Part shown: positions 12,791-24,170 of the stretch, piece by piece
Numbering within the stretch: the stretch's first letter is position 1
How the letters are laid out: each line of letters begins with the position of its first letter
Assembly (NCBI RefSeq): GCF_958298935.1
Contig: NC_084927.1
Location: forward strand, 21,960,001 to 22,024,000
Direction of reading: 5' to 3'
DNA length: 64,000 nt
From: Phragmites australis
Lineage: Eukaryota > Streptophyta > Magnoliopsida > Poales > Poaceae
Translations under genes and position numbers: made by a program
The notes under the pieces: generated by a model
The model's input: the letters and a program-made list of their open reading frames with translations, nothing else
Databases searched by the model: none
Told to the model about the DNA's origin: nothing

Positions 12791-12982
12791 GAAAGCTTAT
12801 ACATCGCCAAATAACACCATATTAATGAAAGATATTAATTACTATGTATTAATAAAGGACATGAATTACCATATATTAATGAAGGTGTCTTTATTATTGA
12901 TTTACATTAAATATGTGTCTCATTTTATTCATGTATTGAGAGGGAGAAGGAGAGAGAGGCGAAGAGAGGAGATGACATAGAG

Positions 12983-12985
<3 letters not shown>

Positions 12986-13013
<28 letters not shown>
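12986..13013. repeat. (GA)n dinucleotide tract
   Basis: About 14 GA repeats in a longer purine-rich segment (12948-13018). Confidence 0.9.
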
Positions 13014-13018
<5 letters not shown>

Positions 13019-13019
13019 G

Positions 13020-13293
13020 CAAAACACTGTTAGCTCAAGGATTCAGTCGGCAGTGATTCCACGGGTATCACTGCTGGCTAGTGGTTTCAGTCAGCTAGTG
13101 GTTTCAGCCGGCAGTGATACACAGGGCATCACAGCTGGCTCAAACCGTGAGTCACCAGTGATAACCTCCTTCACCGTTGGTTGCTCGAGTCAACGGAGAC
13201 AATTGGAGACTATCACTACTTGTTACCCACTGTCGGCTTTAAAATCGACAGTAAAGGGAGTTTTGCAGCCGACAGTGATAAGATTTTTGTAGC
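13020..13293 (+). repeat. CACTA 3' subterminal repeat region
   Basis: Short units related to AGCCGGCAGTGAT recur in both orientations (GTCGGCAGTGAT, GCCGGCAGTGAT, CTGTCGGCTTTAAAATCGAC, GCCGACAGTGAT). The stretch ends in GATTTTTGTAGCA, close to the usual CACTA 3' end TTTTTGTAGTG. Arrays of such subterminal units are the hallmark of CACTA ends in grasses. The exact terminus and its 3-bp TSD were not established. Confidence 0.6.
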
Positions 13294-13549
13294 AACGAGT
13301 CTCATATGCATGCATGCTACAAGCTGCAAAATGCATGTGTGCGTGCTTTCCTTCATTCCGACTACAACGACAACTACCATAGCACTCTGAATTTGCATTA
13401 CAGTAGTAACACTAGAAATAACTACACTCACATGTATCGTCTTGACCTGACGATCAAAATCGTTGCTGTTGTTCTTGTTCGCCTAAAGTTTTTGCTGTTT
13501 TTCCACCCTGAGAACCACTACTCTTTTCTTTGAAATACAGTAAGCTATT

Positions 13550-14520
13550 GGATGTGAAGTTGAGGAAGGATGCCATAGAGATTAAGAGAAAGAGTAACAA
13601 GAAAAGTAAGAGTCATAAAAAATGATCAAATCACACAAGCTTGATATGTCGACCTACATAGGAAGGGCTATGCTAGAAATGCAAGACAATGACTACATCA
13701 TGGCCCCTACAACTTTAAGTAAGTTCGATACGTCAGTTAGTCTTAAAAGTTTATTTTGTACCTAAGTTAATTGGTCGATCAAGAACCTAACATAAGTATT
13801 CATGTAGCAACCACTTTATTTGTATAATGTTGATGTCGAAGTGGAGTCAACTCGTAATCCTTGACTCAGCCTATCTCTCCCAATCATCCTACCAAGATCT
13901 CATCGACGTTATAGTGATATAAAGAAAATATCCATACAAACAATCCTTATAATTTATTTATGAATTGATAATTACTCCTTAGTATTCGAATAGTGCTTAC
14001 AAGTGTTACGTGCAACAAGGTGGGAGACATGATACAGCCAAGCCAGATGAGATGTTTGTCCGTACACACTTTTCAGTAATAACACACCTTTAATGCTTGT
14101 ATCTCACTATTTATGATGAAGAACCCCATTGAACTAACGAATACGTGCAATATTATTTGAAGTATCACAAGTAAGGTTTCGACAATGTTCTTTATAGATA
14201 TTATGTTTACCAGTTTCTTAGGGTAAACAGAAGGTACATAACAAACCCCGAGGATGTAAGTCATCATTGCGCTTGCACATTTTTATTTGGTTCTATTTCC
14301 GTTATCACTAGTGTTTTAACTCTTTTAGTTGTGTTTTCATTACAGTCACGGAGGATCGAATGTATTAACACAGCGCTCACCGACGAAAATATCCAAAACA
14401 TTCAACATGATATGTGCTGGTTTAGCATGCACTAAGTCATCTACAAGAATGACAAGTTCTTTAACCAAGGAGGTGAATTGGTTAGCCATCCAGGGCTTTG
14501 TGAGTGGGAGATGAAACAAT
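13550..14520 (+). pseudogene. Second Ulp1-like CACTA gene remnant (C-terminal part)
   Basis: Separate pieces read in order as KWSQLVILDSAYLSQSSYQD (13842-13901), AYKCYVQQGGRHDTAK (13995-14042), then DNVLYRYYVYQFLRVNRRY, and a tail INTALTDENIQNIQHDMCWF. These match the C-terminal half of the same Ulp1-like family: the ILDS aspartate, and the YYVYQFLR segment where functional copies read CGYYVCEF. Here the cysteine position is changed. It is a separate copy, because the same ILDS...YQDLID segment already occurs at 12142-12205. Confidence 0.6.
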
Positions 14521-14985
14521 ATTTTTAGTAATGTTAGTTGAGTTATTGTTGTACTTGTGTTGAATATTGGCTTGTGATATAAATTATCTTGTGATGTAAA
14601 AATATTATACTTGTGTTAAATGTTGAAGTTATGTCAAATATTGAAATGCTATTGAAATCTATGATGTAAAAATCTATCTTCAAAATGTGTTGAATCTAGA
14701 AGGAATGAAATATATGCTCATTACAAATTTTGAATGAAATACATACGACGAACGGGTCCTTATGTCACCTGTCTGTGGTATTCTATCTATCTACAGGCGA
14801 CGCACTTTGAGTCACCTGTAGAAACCTTTTACCACATGTGGTCCACTTAAGGAGCCACATTTGGAAAAACCTGTTACCACATGCAGTCAGCTTAAGTAGG
14901 AACCTTTTTTAAATGGACCGTTTGTGGTGATAGGTTTCCACAGACGGTCTCTTTTGTGTCTGTAAAAATCGTTCATTTCCATAGG
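14521..14985. repeat. 3' subterminal region of the second CACTA remnant
   Basis: AT-rich sequence is followed (14760-14985) by units such as CCTGTCTGTGG, CACCTGTAGAAACC, TTACCACATG(T/C)(A/G)GTC and CCACAGACGGTCTC, several of them near-complementary to one another. This looks like a CACTA 3' end cut off by the copia LTR starting at 14986. Confidence 0.45.
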
Positions 14986-16171
14986 TATAGCAAAAATGGC
15001 CCTATTAGGATTTGATTGTGATTTTGATGATTAATGATAACATAGTCATTGGGATTAACATATTTGTCAAGTATATACTTTAGTAGGTCTTATGAATGCA
15101 ATATATGAAAAAGCCACCACAGTCGGGACAAAGATAGACTAATTTGGATAAGTCCGAGGAAGACAACCCACTGGATAGTCTGGAGTAGAAGAAATTAAAC
15201 TCACCAGAGCATCTCTGACAAAGTGGAAGAGAAGGTTGAAGATTTCACCAAATATTCAAGTTCTTAGCAAGGTATAGCATCGGAGCTTTATCTACAGAGA
15301 AGAGCAGAACTGAAGAAGTCACCGGATAGTTCGATGTTGATGAAAAAGGTGCACACCGAAGTATTTTAGCTCGAGACAGAAGAAGTTGAACTTATCCGAA
15401 GGTCCGGTGATTAGTGGAAGATATACACAGGAGCAATTCCTGTGGAGAGGGTTGCAAGTGTTGAAGATCAAAGAACAACAGACCAGAAGGTCCAGTGATG
15501 GGAAGTGAGTGCATCGAAGGCTTTACCGGAGTATTTATTGCAAAGGCGATTCCATGTGATGAAGAACGAAGATGAACTGACCGGATGGTCCGATGTCAAG
15601 AGGAAGTGCACCGGAGGCTTACACTAGAGTGTTTTACATAGAGAAAAAGTAATGTAGTCTGGCTCAAGATAACTCACCAGATAGTCCGGTGATGGAGATA
15701 AAGTATACACCGGAGTATCTGATGTTCACAGAGGCTTTGAGTGGAATTTCAACAGCTAGTTCTGAGGATGTACTCACCGGATGTTCCGGTGATGGTACTA
15801 CTGTTAACACCGGAGCATCCGGTGATTATAGTAAAGTTGAGCCGTTAGGGCAATGGCTAATTGGTCGGTTTGAGACTATAAATACCCCTTCACTCAGTCA
15901 TTTTAAGGGGCTACAATCTAGAGGAACACATAGACACTTGAGAAGGCATCCAAGTTACCAAAGTGCTTAATGTGATCATCCAAGGTAATTAAGCACACAT
16001 CTAGTAAGTGATTAGTGCTTATAGGCCTAGAGAGAGTGTTGCTAGGTGATTGCTGCCTAGAGAGTAGATCAAGGAGTGATCCTAGCTTGTACCGGGAGGT
16101 ACGTCGACGCCTTGGAGTCTTGGTGACTCATCGGCACCTTAAGCTGGAGTTGCTCAAGCTTCTTGACCCTC
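14986..16171 (+). repeat. 5' LTR of element P, left piece
   Basis: It starts TATAGCAAAAATGGCC, matching the family start TGTAGCAAAAATGG seen inverted at 22949, and is the inverted counterpart of the LTR at 16172-17737 over about 1.1 kb. It carries many ACCGGAT...TCCGGTG palindrome-like units between 15140 and 15830. It stops at TTGACCCTC where element M begins. Confidence 0.8.
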
Positions 16172-17737
16172 TGTGAGGAATGGTGAACCTAATTGGCAAC
16201 AAAAACTTCACAAGATAAACATATCTCAATTTCTATCTAAATATACTCTAGATTTATCTATTGTGTCTAATCTACCGCTCAAGAGGATTACAACCTACTC
16301 TATCAAGGTAAATTGCCAGAAAGTAAATACGAAAACGTAAATAAGGTAAAGAGACAAACTCGGTACAAGGGATTTTTATCCCGCGGTATCGATGGCATGA
16401 ATGTCACCCTTAGTCCATGTTAGAGCTCCACCAAGGGTATGCTCCCGATCGGCACCTGGTCATGACTCTTGAGCCACCAAGCCACCAAGGAAAGGCCTCG
16501 AGCAGGATGAGCCACCAGGCCATCAAGGCAAGGTCTCACCACTAGTCTCTCTTCCGGTCACTTGCCAACATGATCACTTCAGAGCTTAAGCCACCAAGGC
16601 AAGAGTCTCCACGTCCCCACACACGTGTTTTGTCACCGCTCCACACAAAATCAGAGGGTCAACAAGCTTGCCGACAAGTCACCAAGACTCCAAGGCATCG
16701 ATGTACCTCTTGGTACAAGTTAGGATGACTCTTTGATTCCTTCTTCAAGCTACAGCACCTAGCTACAACTCACTCTAGGCCTATAAGTACTAAACACTCT
16801 CTAATCTTGTGTTTAATCACCTTGGATGATCACTTTAAGCATTTTGTTGGTTTAAATGTCTTCTCAAGTGTCTATGAGATTCCCTGGATTTCAGCAGCAT
16901 GCTACACCTTCAAATGACTAAGTGGATGGGTATTTATAGCCTCAAATTCACCAATTAGCCATTTTCTCAATAGCTCAAAATAGTTGTTAACACCAAACGA
17001 TCCGGTGAGAACAGTAGTACTAACACCAGATCATCCAATGAGTACAACCTCAGAAACTAGCTATTGAAACTCCACTCAATGTATCTATAAACACCGGACA
17101 CTACGATGTACCTTCAAATCTATCACCGGACCTTCCGATGATTTATCTTGAGCCATCCGAGCCTTTGCAGCCTCTTTGTGTAAAATGCTCTGGTGCATTC
17201 ATTCTCAGAGCACCGGAGCTTCCGGTGGGTTGTTCTTCATTCTTTAACACTTGCAGTTGTTTCTGCAAGAAATGCTCCGGTGCTATAATTCAGTGTGCGC
17301 AAACCAATCACCGGACTATCTGATGGGTTGATCTTCAACCTTCTACACTTGCATTTTTCTCTACAGGAAATACTCTGGTGTTACCCAGTGCAGATCACCA
17401 GACTATCCGGTGAGGTCCTCAGCCTTCTCCCCCTTTGTCAGAAATTCTTTGGTGGTCTCATGTTCTATTTATCAAACTATCCAGTGAGGCTATCAGTCTC
17501 TAGACATAATGCTCCGGTGAGTGTAAACTCATCTACACTTGACCATCCGGTGAGGCAAATTATCATGTGACTTTTTCAATTCAATCAAACTTTATCTCGA
17601 CTGTGGTGACTTCTTGATATATTGCATCCATGAGACCTACTAACATATATTCTTGACAAACATATTAGTCCCAATGCATATGTTGTCATTAATCACCAAA
17701 ATCATAATCATAGTCTAATATGGCCATTTTCACTATA
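16172..17737 (-). repeat. 3' LTR of element M (1566 bp)
   Basis: It is the inverted copy of the LTR pieces of element P, and the CCGG-rich part lies at about 16990-17560. It starts (minus) TATAGTGAAAATGGCC next to the purine tract and ends CCTCACA. Confidence 0.85.
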
Positions 17738-18597
17738 ATCTTCTCCTTTTTGGTGATTGATGACAACACAACCAAAACAAGTGGCAAATAATAAATAATA
17801 TCAATCATAAAGAGCATAATTCCTTACCACATTTCTTGGATGCATGTTCTTACCATTTAGTCCTCCTTTGTTGTGGCTCCCCCTTTCTCCATTACCACTA
17901 TCTCTCTTGATCGACTCATGCAAGAACTTCTCCCCTTTTGTCAACCTAGGTGCCTCATGTGGTTTCTTGTATCTTATTCTTCTCACCCTTTATCAACTTT
18001 GGCATTTCCAGACATCTTGTATCTTGTTCTTGCTTTGGTCATCAAACTTCTCCCACTTTATCAACAATCTCAAAAAGGGCTATAAACATATGTTGAACTC
18101 GAGGAAAAGCGTTAGAGCACATGGAGCTTTATAAATCATGATCCAATGAAATGATACCAATTTTAAAGATATACCAATTGTAAGGATAGGAGACATTGAT
18201 TTCAATTGAAAAAGATAAACAAGAATCATAATTCATGAAACTCACATGATATAATCTAAACTCTCTCTTTATATATGCATACATATAATGAGATCCACTT
18301 GTGAATATCACTTGTAGAAATGTAGTAACACATGCACATCTACACAATAAGTAGAGGTAGAAGTTTAAGTCATATCATGCATAGAGGTAGCTTAAGTATA
18401 TAAATGAATTGACAATTATACCAATTAAAGCCTTTAAGTATTGCATACCTCCGGGGATGTGTTGATTTCTCCATTGCAACACATGTTAGTCTCAAAATCA
18501 CAACATATATAATATATCCCCCCTAAATGTGTGCATATATGTATTAAATACTTGAGAGACATATGCACTTTTTATTAATAACAATGGGAATGGTACC

Positions 18598-19997
18598 TGT
18601 CGGAGGGTGAACTCCTCAAGCGGGGATCCGGAGGGACCCCCTTTGAGATTCGGCCGGGGGGATGATTCTGAATCCGCTTCGTAGGTGAAATAAATGGGAG
18701 TAAATGAGATGCAGGTAGAGGTGGAATGACCGGATGCAGGAAGTAGTAAATGTTCAGGGGATTTTTAGACAGGTTCGGGCCGCACTGAGCGTAACACCCT
18801 ACTCCTGTGTGTATGCAATAAATGCTCTAAGAATATCTCTCTAAGGATCTGCTGCGTTACAAGAATATTTGTCTAAGTCTAGAGTTTCGTGTTCCTTATT
18901 CTTCGAGACTTATCTTTTGGTTCGTCCTATGTTGTCTTGATCTCAACTCTGCTTCAACTCAATTGTCTTTCTCCGGGGAGCCTGCCTCGCTTATATACCC
19001 GCCGGGACGGCAGCGTGCCCAGAAAGGATGGCGCGAGTTCCAAGACACCATAAATGGAAAGCAACCAGTTGAAAACACACCCTCGTCTGGTCGTGTTCGT
19101 CATCATACCGCTTTTCAACAGGCTCCGCGGGGAGGGTCCACCTGGCAGCCACCGAGCAGCCCGGCGTGCCCGCCCGGTCATAGCAGGTCTGACACAGCAG
19201 GGCGGCAAGCGGGGTGCTTCGAGCTCTGCGACGTTATCCCGAGGCACGCCGGATGACGCGCGATGGGACCCGTGCATTAAATGTCCCCACGCCTCCCTGC
19301 CAGGCCCTGGCAGGGACTAACAGCAGACGTGGGGGGTGCAGTTGGAAGTGACGGGCCACGCTCCCTCTTAAATGTAGCATCGGGCCTCTCACCAGTTGAC
19401 ATCTCACCGCTGGGCCTCTGTGGGGACCACCGGCGAAGGACTTCTCAGGCCCTCGGGGAACTATGAGTACTCGGGGGCTACTACAGCCCCAAGCACTCTC
19501 TCCCGGATATACCCTCTCTTGGTCCTCGGGGAATCGAGTACTTGGAGGCCACTGTTCACGACACCGAGCACTCTCTCCCGGAACTGACTGTTCGGATCCT
19601 CGGGGAACCGAGTGCTCGGGAGCCACTGTTCACGGCTCCGAGCTCTCTCTCCCGGAACTGACTTCCCTTGGGTCCTCGGGGGACTCAGGTGCTCGGGGGA
19701 CACTGTTCGCAGCCCCGAGCACTCTCTCCCGGAACTTGGCTTTTCTTGTCGTCGGGGGATTTGAGTGCTCAGGGACCACTGTGCATGGCCCCGAGAACCC
19801 TCTTCCCGGTACTTGGTCTTCTCGGGTCATCAGGGAACTCGGGTACTCGGGGACCACTATTCATGGCCTCGAGCACCCTCTCCTGGAACTTGGTCTTCTC
19901 GTACCTCGGGGAGATAACCCCAGAGGGAGGGCGCCACGTGGCACTCTGCTGTCCTGGCCTCGGGACTCGGGGACCCCCGGTTCCCATGTCACCGACA
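18598..19997 (+). mobile_element. Solo LTR 1 (TGTCGG...CCGACA, 1400 bp) nested in element M
   Basis: A single LTR with inverted ends TGTCGG and CCGACA, flanked by GTACC (18593-18597) and GTACA (19998-20002), a TSD with one mismatch. No internal retrotransposon sequence adjoins it, so it is a solo LTR left by recombination. It contains about six copies of a roughly 75-bp unit (19490-19900), each with CCGAGCACTCTCTCCCGG and CGGGGAACCGAGTGCTCGG-like halves. The same family recurs at 48185 and 62150. Confidence 0.9.
19490..19910. repeat. Internal 75-bp tandem subrepeats of solo LTR 1
   Basis: The landmark AGCACTCTCTCCCGG or a variant recurs at about 19492, 19567, 19641, 19718, 19792 and 19871, a 74-79 bp spacing. 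Each unit pairs a GAGCAC and a GTGCTC half that could form a short stem. Confidence 0.85.
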
Positions 19998-20269
19998 GTA
20001 CAATATATATTAGTTCATAGCATATAAAAGATATCAATTGTGAAGCTAGTGTCATGAAACAAACTTACAACTAATAAACCATATAGGTTGCTCATAAGAA
20101 AGAGAGAAACACAAGCAACCTACTATATGAAAACCTACAATAGACATTGCAATAAATTGAAATATGGAAATGCAATACTAGATAAGGCAAATGAGCTACA
20201 ATAATTGAAAGACTTTGAATCTAGCTCCAGTACCTTTTTTTACCTTTGGATAGGGATTTAGATATATGA

Positions 20270-22331
20270 TGATCATGATCTTCATCAAAGCGCACAATCT
20301 TATAAACTTGACTTCTTTGCTTGAAACTTCACTTCATTTTGTGAGCCAACTTTTCAAATCCCTGAACTGACTTGTGGACTTCAAGTCTTCTTTAGAACCC
20401 AAACTGATTGGGGTCCCTTCATGTTGATGATGACTTCCTTAGGCACCCAAATGGGTTGGTTCTACATTTGGTCCTTTCTCCCAACTATTTGTGCAACTAC
20501 TTTGTTACTGTTTTTCTTCTTAAGCTCGTAGTGGTTGCTCTTGGTCTTGATCTTGTAGTTGGGCTTGGTGTACATGTTGAAGGTCTTGTTGTAGAGGTTC
20601 ATAATCTTCTTATTCTCCTTGTTCTCCTTCTTGACTTGCTTGCATTGGAAGGACTTATGGCCTTCTTGATGGCACTTGAAGTATATCACGGTGGACCCCT
20701 CTGTAATCTTCTTCACTATAGTAGCATGGTTATCTTGAGAAGGTTGGACATGATTCTTGCCTTTTAATCTTGTCAAGTCCTTCTTGAGATTCTCCACTTC
20801 TTTCTTTAGCTCACCATTCTCTTATGCAATAAGTTCATTAGATGGTTCTACAACAACATTATCAATGCATGTCTCATTGCAAAGAGGTGAGCTACATAAA
20901 TCAAACAAATCATCACAACAAGTGGAAGCATCTACCTTAGATTTGAAATTAAAGATAGAGGTAAATTGCTTAAAAGTGGCATTAGTTTAATATTCAATGC
21001 ACTTAAATTTAGCCTTAAGTTCTTCGTGCTCTTTGTTTAGCAAATTGAATTTTCTCAATAATTGTTCATAATTAGAAACAAAGATAGCGTGAATGCCATT
21101 AAGTGCATTGAATTTTTTAAGTTCTTTTGATTGTTTCTTAAGATCCATTTGTTTCTCATTGATCAAATGAAGAAGTTCTTCTTAAGAGGAGAATTCTCAT
21201 CGGATTCATTATTACTTACATCGCCATCCATACATTTAGCCATAAGGCACTTGTGAGATGACTTGTGCCATGACGACTTGCATGATGATGACCTTAAGGA
21301 AGAGCTTCTCTTTGAGGGGAGGATGGTGAGGCTTTCATCACTTGAACTCGATTCTTCATCGTTGCTCACCCATCTTCCTATGCTTGTGAATACTTTGCTT
21401 CTTCCTCTTATCTACCTCTTGCTCTTGGTCTTGTTCTCTTGATATGATCAATTGTTTTGACCAAGTCTTTTAAAGAGATTGGATGATCAATTTTGATATT
21501 GATCCTCTTGATGTTCTTCTCTACTTGTAACATAGCTTGGCTATTTTGTGATCAATTTCTACATCACTTGATATGATTTGATCATCCTCTTCATAGCTCT
21601 CATCTTTATCACCATCATCTTCGCTTGAGCTTGACTCTTGCTCCTGTCTCCTCATCCTTACCTTTATGTGTTGGCATTGAGCTTGCTTGCTTGTGAGAGC
21701 AAGGTTCTTGGTATAGGATGAGGTAGAAGTTTCAACCTCCATGTTCATGATCATCTCATGGGCGGTGATTTTGCCTAGAACTTGGCTATAAGTCATCTTA
21801 CTCATGTCATGGTTGTTATAGATGATGAAGACAATTAGATTATACTTTGCAAGAAGAGCTTGAAGTATTCTTCTCATCACTTGAGCATCTTCAATTTGTG
21901 TCAAACCTAGCCTATTGATCTAATTGACAAGAATATTCAAATATGAGTACATGTCATTAACACTTGTATGGGTAGTTGTTTGATGTCATTGAGCTTAGTA
22001 ACAAGCACATGATATTTCTCATTGCGCATATCCTTTATGCCTTCATATATTTCAATAAGACTATTCTAAATATCATGTGCATTGGTGAGAGAATAAACAT
22101 GATTAAATGCATCAACACATAAAGATGATAAAATGATACACTTGGCCAATGCATCTAATTATTTCTCCTTGTTGGTGAGGCGTTACCTCATCTCTTCCTC
22201 GGTGACTCTCCAAACATTTAAACCTTTATCTTGCAAATAACAAGTCATTAGAATTTTCAATTTTCTATCATGGAAAAGTAGTGCTATCGAAATGTGGAAC
22301 GATATGGGTATCCATCCCAACCCCAGACGTC
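20270..22331 (-). pseudogene. Gag of element M, degenerate
   Basis: On the minus strand the N-terminal piece near 22220-22290 reads LLFHDRKLKILMTCYL and LNVWRVTEEE, a UBN2-type copia gag. The middle piece (21521-21904) has TQIEDAQVMRRILQALLAKY and an acidic, serine-rich stretch. A zinc-knuckle segment near 20665-20710 reads YFKCHQEGHKSFQC, so the first cysteine of CX2CX4HX4C is tyrosine. Stops interrupt the frame in several places. No pol frame follows. Confidence 0.8.
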
Positions 22332-22359
22332 GCAACTCTAGTATGTTAAGCCTACCAAT

Positions 22360-22949
22360 TGTGAGGAACGGTAACGTCCTAAGAGATGGGTGAATTAAGA
22401 CACTTAAAACCAAATTTTCTCTAAAAACATCACAAGAAAAATCTATATCAATTTCTATCTAAATGTACTCTAGGTTTATCTGGAGTGTCTACTCTACCGC
22501 TCAAGAGGAATGCAAGCTACTCTAGCAAAGTAAATTGCAAGAAAGTAAATATGGAAACGTAAATAAGATAGAGAGACAAACTCGGCACAAGAAATTTTTA
22601 TCCCATGGTATCGATAGCATGAATACCAACCCTAGTCCACCTTGGAGCTCCACTAAGGATATGCTCCCGATCAGCACCCGGTCATGACTCTTGAGCCACC
22701 AAACCACCAAGGTAAGGACTCAAGCTAGATGAGCTATCAAGCCACCAAGGCAAGGTCTCACCACTAGCCTTTCTTCTGGTCACTTACTACCATGATCACT
22801 TCGGAGCTTGAGCCACCAAGATAATGGTCTCCACAATGCCGTACATGTATCTTACCGCCACTCCACACCAAGTCGGAGGGTCCAAATGACTATGTTATCA
22901 TTAATCACCAAAATCACAATCATGGCCTAATAGAACCATTTTTGCTACA
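22360..22949 (-). repeat. 5' LTR of element M, internally deleted (590 bp)
   Basis: It matches both ends of the 1566-bp 3' LTR but lacks about 1 kb of its middle, including the whole CCGG-rich block. The deletion joint lies near 22882, between GAGGGTCC and AAATGACTATG. A degenerate primer-binding site (TTGGTAGG on minus) follows at about 22350-22358. Confidence 0.8.
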
Positions 22950-23510
22950 CCCTCTGACTTAGTGTGGAGAGGCAGCAAGACACGTGTACGGGGACATGAA
23001 GACCCTTGCCTTGGTAGCTCAAACTCCAAAGTGAATACGGCGAGAAGTGATCGATTGAGAGGCTAGTGGTGAGACCTTGACTTTGTGGCTTTGTAGCTCA
23101 TCTAGGTTGAGGCCTTGTCTTTGTGACTTGGTGACTCAAGAGCCGTGATTGGAAGAGTTTTGGTGACCGGGAGCATATCTTTGGTGGAGCTCCAATATGG
23201 ACTAGAGGTGACATTCATGTCATCGATACTATAGGATAAAAACCCTTGTGTCGAGTTTGTTTTCTCTATCGTCTTTACGCTTCCGTATTTATATTCTTGC
23301 AATCTAACTTTGTGTATTTATCTTTCTAAGTAGTTTGTTAGGATTGGCTATAGGTTGCAAACCTTTTAAACGGTAGAATAGACATACTAGATAAACCTAG
23401 AATACATTTAGATAGAAATTGATATAGGTTTATCTTGGGAAGTTTTGGAGCTGGTTAGGTTTCTTTAGTGTCCTAATTTACCCCTTCTTAGGACGTCACC
23501 GATCATTTCA
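22950..23510 (+). repeat. 5' LTR of element P, right piece
   Basis: It starts CCCTCTGACTTAGTG, which completes the CCCTC at the end of the left piece. It ends CGATCATTTCA, followed by the primer-binding site TGGTATCAGAGTC at 23513-23525. Confidence 0.85.
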
Positions 23511-23512
23511 AG

Positions 23513-23525
23513 TGGTATCAGAGTC
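23513..23525 (+). promoter_or_regulatory. Primer-binding site of element P
   Basis: TGGTATCAGAGTC lies two bases after the LTR end, one base off the plant copia consensus TGGTATCAGAGCC. Confidence 0.8.
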
Positions 23526-23561
23526 TTATGCTCTTGATAGGTTTAACCGCCTAGAGTTGTG

Positions 23562-24092
23562 ATGTCCGGGGTTGTGATGGATTCCTATAGTGCTCCACAC
23601 TTCGATGGCACAAATTTCTTCCGGTGAAAAATTCTAATGTCTTGTTATTTGAAAGCCCGAGGTTTAGATGTTTGGAGAGTGACTGAGGAATGAATGAGAC
23701 AACGCATCACCAACAAGAAGAGACAATTAGATGCATTGGCGAAGAGTATCTTTTTATCATCTTTAAATATTGATGCATTTAGTCATATTTATTCTCTCAC
23801 TAATGCACATGATATTTAGACTAGTCTTGTTAAAATACATAAAGGCACAAAGGATATGCACAATGAGAAATATCATGTGTTAGTTACTAAGCTCAATGGC
23901 ATCAAACGACTATCACATGAAAATGCTAATAACATGTACTCATGTTTGAATATTCTTGTCAATGAGATCAATGGACTAGGTTTGACACCAATTGACGATG
24001 ATCAAGTAGTGAGAAGAATAATCCAAGCTCTTTCTTCAAATTATAAGTTGATAGTCTTTATCATCTACGATAACAATGATATCAAGAAGATA
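23562..24092 (+). pseudogene. Gag of element P, 5' part only
   Basis: The frame begins at the ATG at 23562 (MSGVVMDSYSAPHFDGTNFF). It continues with KILMSCYLKARGLDVWRVTEE and later INGLGLTPIDDDQVVRRIIQ, a UBN2 copia gag. Stops occur at about 23625, 23691 and 23819. The family match ends near 24092, before the zinc knuckle. Confidence 0.8.
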
Positions 24093-24170
24093 GCTCAAAT
24101 CAAGTACCAGCAAAATCACTCATCTCTGTAAATAAGTTATCATCCTTAAAGCTAACTTTTTTTAGTAGTG
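24093..24170 (+). repeat. Possible CACTA terminal fragment
   Basis: The stretch ends TTTTTTTAGTAGTG, the complement of a CACTACTAAAAAAA-type CACTA end, directly at the truncation point of element P. No matching opposite end or TSD was found. Confidence 0.35.

Larger units (their letters stand above)
16172..22949 (-). mobile_element. Minus-strand gag-only copia element M inserted in element P, TSD CCCTC
   Basis: On the minus strand the element runs from TGTAGCAAAA at 22949 to CCTCACA at 16172. CCCTC flanks both sides (16167-16171 and 22950-22954). It has LTRs at 22360-22949 (5') and 16172-17737 (3'), a gag region, and a purine tract (AAAAAGGAGAAGAT) abutting the 3' LTR at about 17738-17752. 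No integrase or reverse-transcriptase motif is present, so it is a gag-only derivative. It contains the solo LTR at 18598-19997. Confidence 0.85.
14986..24092 (+). mobile_element. Plus-strand copia element P, split and 3'-truncated
   Basis: The 5' LTR of this element lies in two pieces, 14986-16171 and 22950-23510, separated by a minus-strand element of the same family. After the LTR come a primer-binding site and the first part of gag. Sequence similarity to the family stops near 24092, with no pol and no 3' LTR. The joined LTR would be about 1.74 kb. Gag type, primer site and LTR resemble the large maize/rice SIRE-type copia group, which is inference. Confidence 0.75.

Noticed and set aside
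15140..15830. Regularly spaced palindromes that superficially suggest a CRISPR array
   Set aside because: Spacing and sequence vary, the block belongs to a retrotransposon LTR, and the genome is a plant's.
19463..20020. A 185-codon frame in the GC-rich block, with near-repeated Ser/Gly/Thr phrases
   Set aside because: It reads through the 75-bp subrepeats of a solo LTR. The repetition comes from the DNA repeat, not from protein selection.
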